DNA of 64,000 nucleotides, from NCBI GenBank assembly GCA_016928415.1, contig JAFGKU010000056.1, positions 1 through 64,000 of the forward strand, read 5' to 3'. This stretch comes from Spirochaetales bacterium. GTDB lineage: Bacteria; Spirochaetota; Spirochaetia; SZUA-6; JAFGRV01. This document shows, piece after piece, positions 61,388 through 64,000 of the stretch (positions are counted from its first letter, which is position 1; the number at the start of each line of letters is the position of its first letter). Below the pieces are notes generated by a model that was given only the letters and a program-made list of their open reading frames with translations, was not told the DNA's origin and did no database searches. Made by a program: the position numbers and the translations under genes.

Positions 61388-62206
61388 TTATTTTTCAAGG
61401 GAAAGATAGTAGGCGACAAGGTCCTCCATCCTTCCGGAAATATATTTATACATTACCCTGGACAATTCCGGGGCCGGATAATCCTCCGGTATAAGGCTTT
61501 GGTGCAGGGGAACATCGTTTGTAAAACTGAACGCGTGATACACGGGGCCGAGATAAAAACAACGGCGGCCGAAATCAATGGCGTCACCTGCCGATTCAAT
61601 GAAACCTTCCATATCCTTTAAAAAAATATTTATATTTTTCGCAAGCTTCTTTATTTCAAAAATTTGTGATATTTTTTTAATCATATCAGTTGAAGAAAAA
61701 TCCGGACATGAAAAAAGGTATAAATGGTCATTCAGTCCTTGTTCTTTAGCCGAATTTTCAATTCGTTCCAAATCCATGGCTCCCGTTATATAAACATTTT
61801 GCGTCAACATTTTAAACCCGTACCAGATAAGCATTTGCCGCAATGCGGACCTCTTTTTTTCCTCCTGCGTTTTAAAAGAGAAAACGGCTATTGAAAGGCC
61901 CGGTTTTCTGTTCTGATGTTCGACCACGGAAAGGCTTATGTCCTGCTGAAGCTTCGACATTTTATACCGTACCTTGCCGGATTTGTCGCGAAAAACGGCG
62001 ATATCGCCGGTAGCTGTTGCCCGTGAAAGGGCTGTACGGAAAGCCCCGTAGGTAAAACCGGCAAAAAAAGCTAAATCCTTCAAATGATTCACTCCCGGCC
62101 AGGGCAACCCCAGCTTAATCAGGGTATTGCCACGCCAGATAATCGGGGTTGCTATAATTTCCCGCAGGCTTAAAGGATATTTTTTGATAAAGCTTTCCGC
62201 CATCAT
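61388..62206 (-). CDS. PaaX-like transcriptional repressor
   Basis: The 272-residue protein has a winged-helix N-terminus (LAFFAGFTYGAFRTALSRATATGDI, like the PaaX recognition region), a middle domain with WYGFKMLTQNVYITG and a C-terminal helical part. PaaX proteins repress catabolic genes and release DNA on binding an acyl-CoA. The start at 62206 (or 62203) is chosen because the longer track ORF begins inside the operator. Neither start has a ribosome-binding site, and the predicted -10 lies directly before the ATG, so the message may be leaderless. It is the first gene of a unit with the CrtI-like oxidoreductase. Confidence 0.8.
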   Translation of the reverse strand: MMAESFIKKYPLSLREIIATPIIWRGNTLIKLGLPWPGVNHLKDLAFFAGFTYGAFRTALSRATATGDIAVFRDKSGKVRYKMSKLQQDISLSVVEHQNRKPGLSIAVFSFKTQEEKKRSALRQMLIWYGFKMLTQNVYITGAMDLERIENSAKEQGLNDHLYLFSCPDFSSTDMIKKISQIFEIKKLAKNINIFLKDMEGFIESAGDAIDFGRRCFYLGPVYHAFSFTNDVPLHQSLIPEDYPAPELSRVMYKYISGRMEDLVAYYLSLEK

Positions 62207-62244
62207 GTTACATAATATAACATATATTTTAGAAAAATGTAACA
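62206..62244 (-). promoter_or_regulatory. Operator and probable leaderless promoter of the PaaX-like/CrtI-like unit
   Basis: TGTTACAT (62206-62213) and ATGTAACA (62237-62244) are perfect eight-base arms around an AT-rich core that holds TATATT-like -10 sequences on the minus strand. The proximal arm overlaps the first base of the start codon, so a bound regulator would cover the promoter and the start of the gene. This fits autorepression by the PaaX-like protein. Confidence 0.65.
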
Positions 62245-62305
62245 CTTTTTGATAAAAAAAATTCCAGAAAAATATTCGAGAGGGCGGGAATTGAAAAAAA
62301 AGATA

Positions 62306-63325
62306 TTATTCAGTCTGTTCTTTCAGCGCTTTCAAATCTTTGGCAGCATCACGGAGACGCTTTAATTCCAGTGCAATTCGCTCATTAGACGTTATAACAA
62401 CGGCTTCCTCCAGGAATTTAACGGCGTCGGGGAGTTTGCCCGTGGCTTCCAGCATTATGGCGCTGTTCACAGCCGCCGCGGGATTTCTTGACTGTTCCCA
62501 TACATCTTTAAAAATGTTGAATGCGATATCATACAATCCCTTTTTTACCAAGTCATCCGCTTCCGCCATTTTGGGATTCTTTGTTTCATCATTCATCAGG
62601 GAACGGTATTCCGTGACTTCATAAGGCGCAATCTGGTGCGCAATCCGCGGTAGGATTTTATTGATCATATCCCTGAAAATATCTTCAATTTGCGGCAGGG
62701 TGTCTTCGTCTTCCTTGGCAACTTCTTTACTGTATGTATCGATAAACGATTTCGTTGCCATTATAAAACCAGTAGAGGTGTTTATTATCCGATAGGTAAA
62801 ATCAAGTGAGGCTTCTTTTTTCTTCAGGTATTCAATTTTTGTGACCGTTTCACCCGTTTCCAGGTCGAAGACTTCAAATTGCCTGGGTATATCCTGGTCT
62901 ATGTATGAAATAGTCGCCGAACCTGTTAAAATGGCTTTCGCTCCTACTAATATGCCGATTTGAACCGGGTTCGGCGAGGTAGTAATCATCCCTGAAAGTG
63001 CTTTGCCCACATCCCTGGGCAGGATAAGGGTAAAATATTTTGTATCGTAGAGGGTCGAGATCAATGATTGAGTGGTATAATTGGAAAGGCGTTGTTCAAG
63101 CGTGTCGGCTTTTTCAATTCCGTAAGCTTTGGTGATTACCTGTTCCCAAATCTGATCAATGGTCAGCATTTCCGAAGTATTGGCAACTACAAAATCCATT
63201 ACTGCTAAAGTACGGGCTCCGGCCATGTTGACTTCAGCAGGTTTTGTTACCTTGATATTGATTGTTGTGGCACAGCCTGAAATAACCATAAGCAATAGGA
63301 TGAATAAAAGCAGTATTTTTTTCAT
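62306..63325 (-). CDS. CsgG-like lipoprotein with C-terminal TPR-like helices
   Basis: The 339-residue product has a signal peptide with the lipobox VISGC, followed by ATTINIKVTKPAEV. The central part has a CsgG/DUF6340-like pattern: ARTLAVMDFVVAN near the start of the mature protein, then IGILVGAKAILTGSATISYI and EASLDFTYRIINTSTGFIMATKS. The C-terminal quarter is helical with a TPR-like repeat (AEADDLVKKGLYDIAFNIFKDVWEQ, then AAVNSAIMLEATGKLPDAVKFLEEAV). Such lipoproteins sit in the outer or inner membrane and may form assemblies. AGGAGG lies eight bases before the ATG. It is not obviously linked to its neighbours. Confidence 0.75.
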   Translation of the reverse strand: MKKILLLFILLLMVISGCATTINIKVTKPAEVNMAGARTLAVMDFVVANTSEMLTIDQIWEQVITKAYGIEKADTLEQRLSNYTTQSLISTLYDTKYFTLILPRDVGKALSGMITTSPNPVQIGILVGAKAILTGSATISYIDQDIPRQFEVFDLETGETVTKIEYLKKKEASLDFTYRIINTSTGFIMATKSFIDTYSKEVAKEDEDTLPQIEDIFRDMINKILPRIAHQIAPYEVTEYRSLMNDETKNPKMAEADDLVKKGLYDIAFNIFKDVWEQSRNPAAAVNSAIMLEATGKLPDAVKFLEEAVVITSNERIALELKRLRDAAKDLKALKEQTE

Positions 63326-63411
63326 ATCCGAAAAACCTCCTTTCAGATACGGCGTGTTTAAACTATATTGTTATTGATGATCGTACAGGAAAATTTAATT
63401 TTAGGGAACCA

Positions 63412-64000
63412 TTAATGTTTTTTTCCAAGCTTCTTCTTAAGGTTCTTGAAAATAGAAAGGTCCGCCGCCGGTTCTCCATTTCCTTTTGAGAGAAATTTGA
63501 CGGCTTCGTCTTCGGGAACCGGCCTGCTTAAGAGGAAGCCCTGTATAACTTCACAGTTCAGGCCGTATAATATTTCCAGTTGTTCTTCCGTTTCAACCCC
63601 TTCTGCAATTATTCCCAGCTCGAGGCTTTTTGCCACGGCAATGATCGCCTTGATTATGGATATTTCCTTGTGTGAACCGGCCGCTAAATCCTTAATAAAG
63701 GAGCGGTCTATTTTTAGAATATTAATGGGGAATTCCTTCAAGTAGGCAAAGGACGAATAACCGGTTCCAAAATCATCCATTGAAAGCTGAACACCCAGTT
63801 TCGCTATTGACTGCAGGAGATTCATGATTTTTTGTTCATTATGCATGACAATGCTTTCTGTTATTTCCAGTTCAAAAAATTTGCTGCTGTAATTTGTGTT
63901 CTCAAGGGTATTATTGATGTTATCCAGTAAGTCATGGTCGTTGAATTGTTTTTTTGACAAATTGATGCAGATTTTAATGGGATTGTATCCCTTTTCCTGC
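63412..64000 (-). CDS. EAL-domain cyclic di-GMP phosphodiesterase, C-terminal part
   Basis: The frame is open to the window edge; the track start at 63960 is a TTG inside the domain, so the gene begins outside. About 196 residues remain, from the ICINLSKKQF strand to the end. The motifs SMDDFGTGYSSFAYLKEFPINILKIDRSFIKDL and IAEGVETEEQLEIL are those of an active EAL phosphodiesterase, with the DDFGTGYSS metal ligands and the catalytic Glu of EGVE retained. The EAL triplet itself and any sensor or GGDEF domain lie outside the window. It hydrolyses cyclic di-GMP to pGpG. Confidence 0.93.
   Translation of the reverse strand, partial: QEKGYNPIKICINLSKKQFNDHDLLDNINNTLENTNYSSKFFELEITESIVMHNEQKIMNLLQSIAKLGVQLSMDDFGTGYSSFAYLKEFPINILKIDRSFIKDLAAGSHKEISIIKAIIAVAKSLELGIIAEGVETEEQLEILYGLNCEVIQGFLLSRPVPEDEAVKFLSKGNGEPAADLSIFKNLKKKLGKKH

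Noticed and set aside
1-64000. tRNA, rRNA, CRISPR array, transposase or prophage genes
   Set aside because: No T-loop-like GGTTCGAATC sequence in a cloverleaf setting, no regularly spaced repeats, and no transposase, integrase or phage structural motifs were seen by eye. A tRNAscan or CRISPR-finder run could still show something small.

Overview
The window looks like a chromosomal piece of a free-living or environmental spirochaete. The evidence is the flagellin pair, whose N-termini begin MIINHNLSA as in spirochaetal periplasmic FlaB proteins, and the flgN-flgK-flgL-fliW-csrA order seen in Treponema-like genomes. Other signs are the many lipoproteins with loose lipoboxes, the LolA/LolD-like export genes and the mid-range base composition (judged by eye, not computed). 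No rRNA, tRNA, CRISPR array, insertion sequence or prophage was seen.

Layout. 1-1.3 kb: the 3' end of a Gx-family membrane protein overlaps an AmmeMemoRadiSam radical SAM gene. 1.3-1.6 kb: a broken AAC(3)-type acetyltransferase. 1.8-6.2 kb: flgN-flgK-flgL-fliW-csrA. 6.2-9.1 kb: an aminotransferase and small secreted proteins. 9.1-11.3 kb (minus): tsaE-tsaB-HD-GYP. 11.5-16.3 kb: an RND pump with a TolC-like protein and no adaptor. 16.3-22.5 kb (minus): a seven-gene Lol-like operon with its own winged-helix regulator and a textbook promoter/operator. 22.5-25.4 kb (minus): an orphan sugar ABC permease pair, a beta-propeller lipoprotein and a frameshifted mini-lipoprotein. 25.6-30.6 kb: a DUF4384 protein, a single-chain CHASE2 kinase/REC/LuxR regulator and a radical SAM protein. 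30.6-37.8 kb: three translationally coupled genes, namely a TrkA-N channel-like protein, a tandem-duplicated UvrA with four ATPase modules, and an alpha/alpha-toroid protein. 37.8-44.7 kb (minus): flaB, flaB, flaG, fliD, a hypothetical gene and a PilZ protein. 45-47.9 kb: a PfkB kinase and a membrane-anchored MutS-like ATPase. 48-50.8 kb (minus): a GH30 glycosidase and a nuclease. 51-55.8 kb: an outer-membrane protein, DnaJ-like and Hsp20 stress genes, and small membrane or HD proteins. 56-59.8 kb: a lipoprotein, an AraC-type fusion protein, a tiny ORF and a sugar transporter. 59.8-64 kb (minus): a CrtI-like oxidoreductase with a PaaX-like regulator, a lipoprotein, and the end of an EAL-domain protein.

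How the parts connect. The flagellar genes form a probable regulatory circuit. FliW and CsrA are encoded next to the hook-filament junction proteins. Both flaB leaders carry a perfect stem with a GGA tetraloop 23-25 nt before the start codon, as expected if CsrA represses flagellin translation and FliW relieves it. The Hsp20 pair has a clean sigma-54 promoter with an upstream inverted repeat. The most unusual unit is the channel-like / double-UvrA / toroid operon, for which I know no described function. Several gene remnants and a family of covarying inverted repeats mark the intergenic regions.
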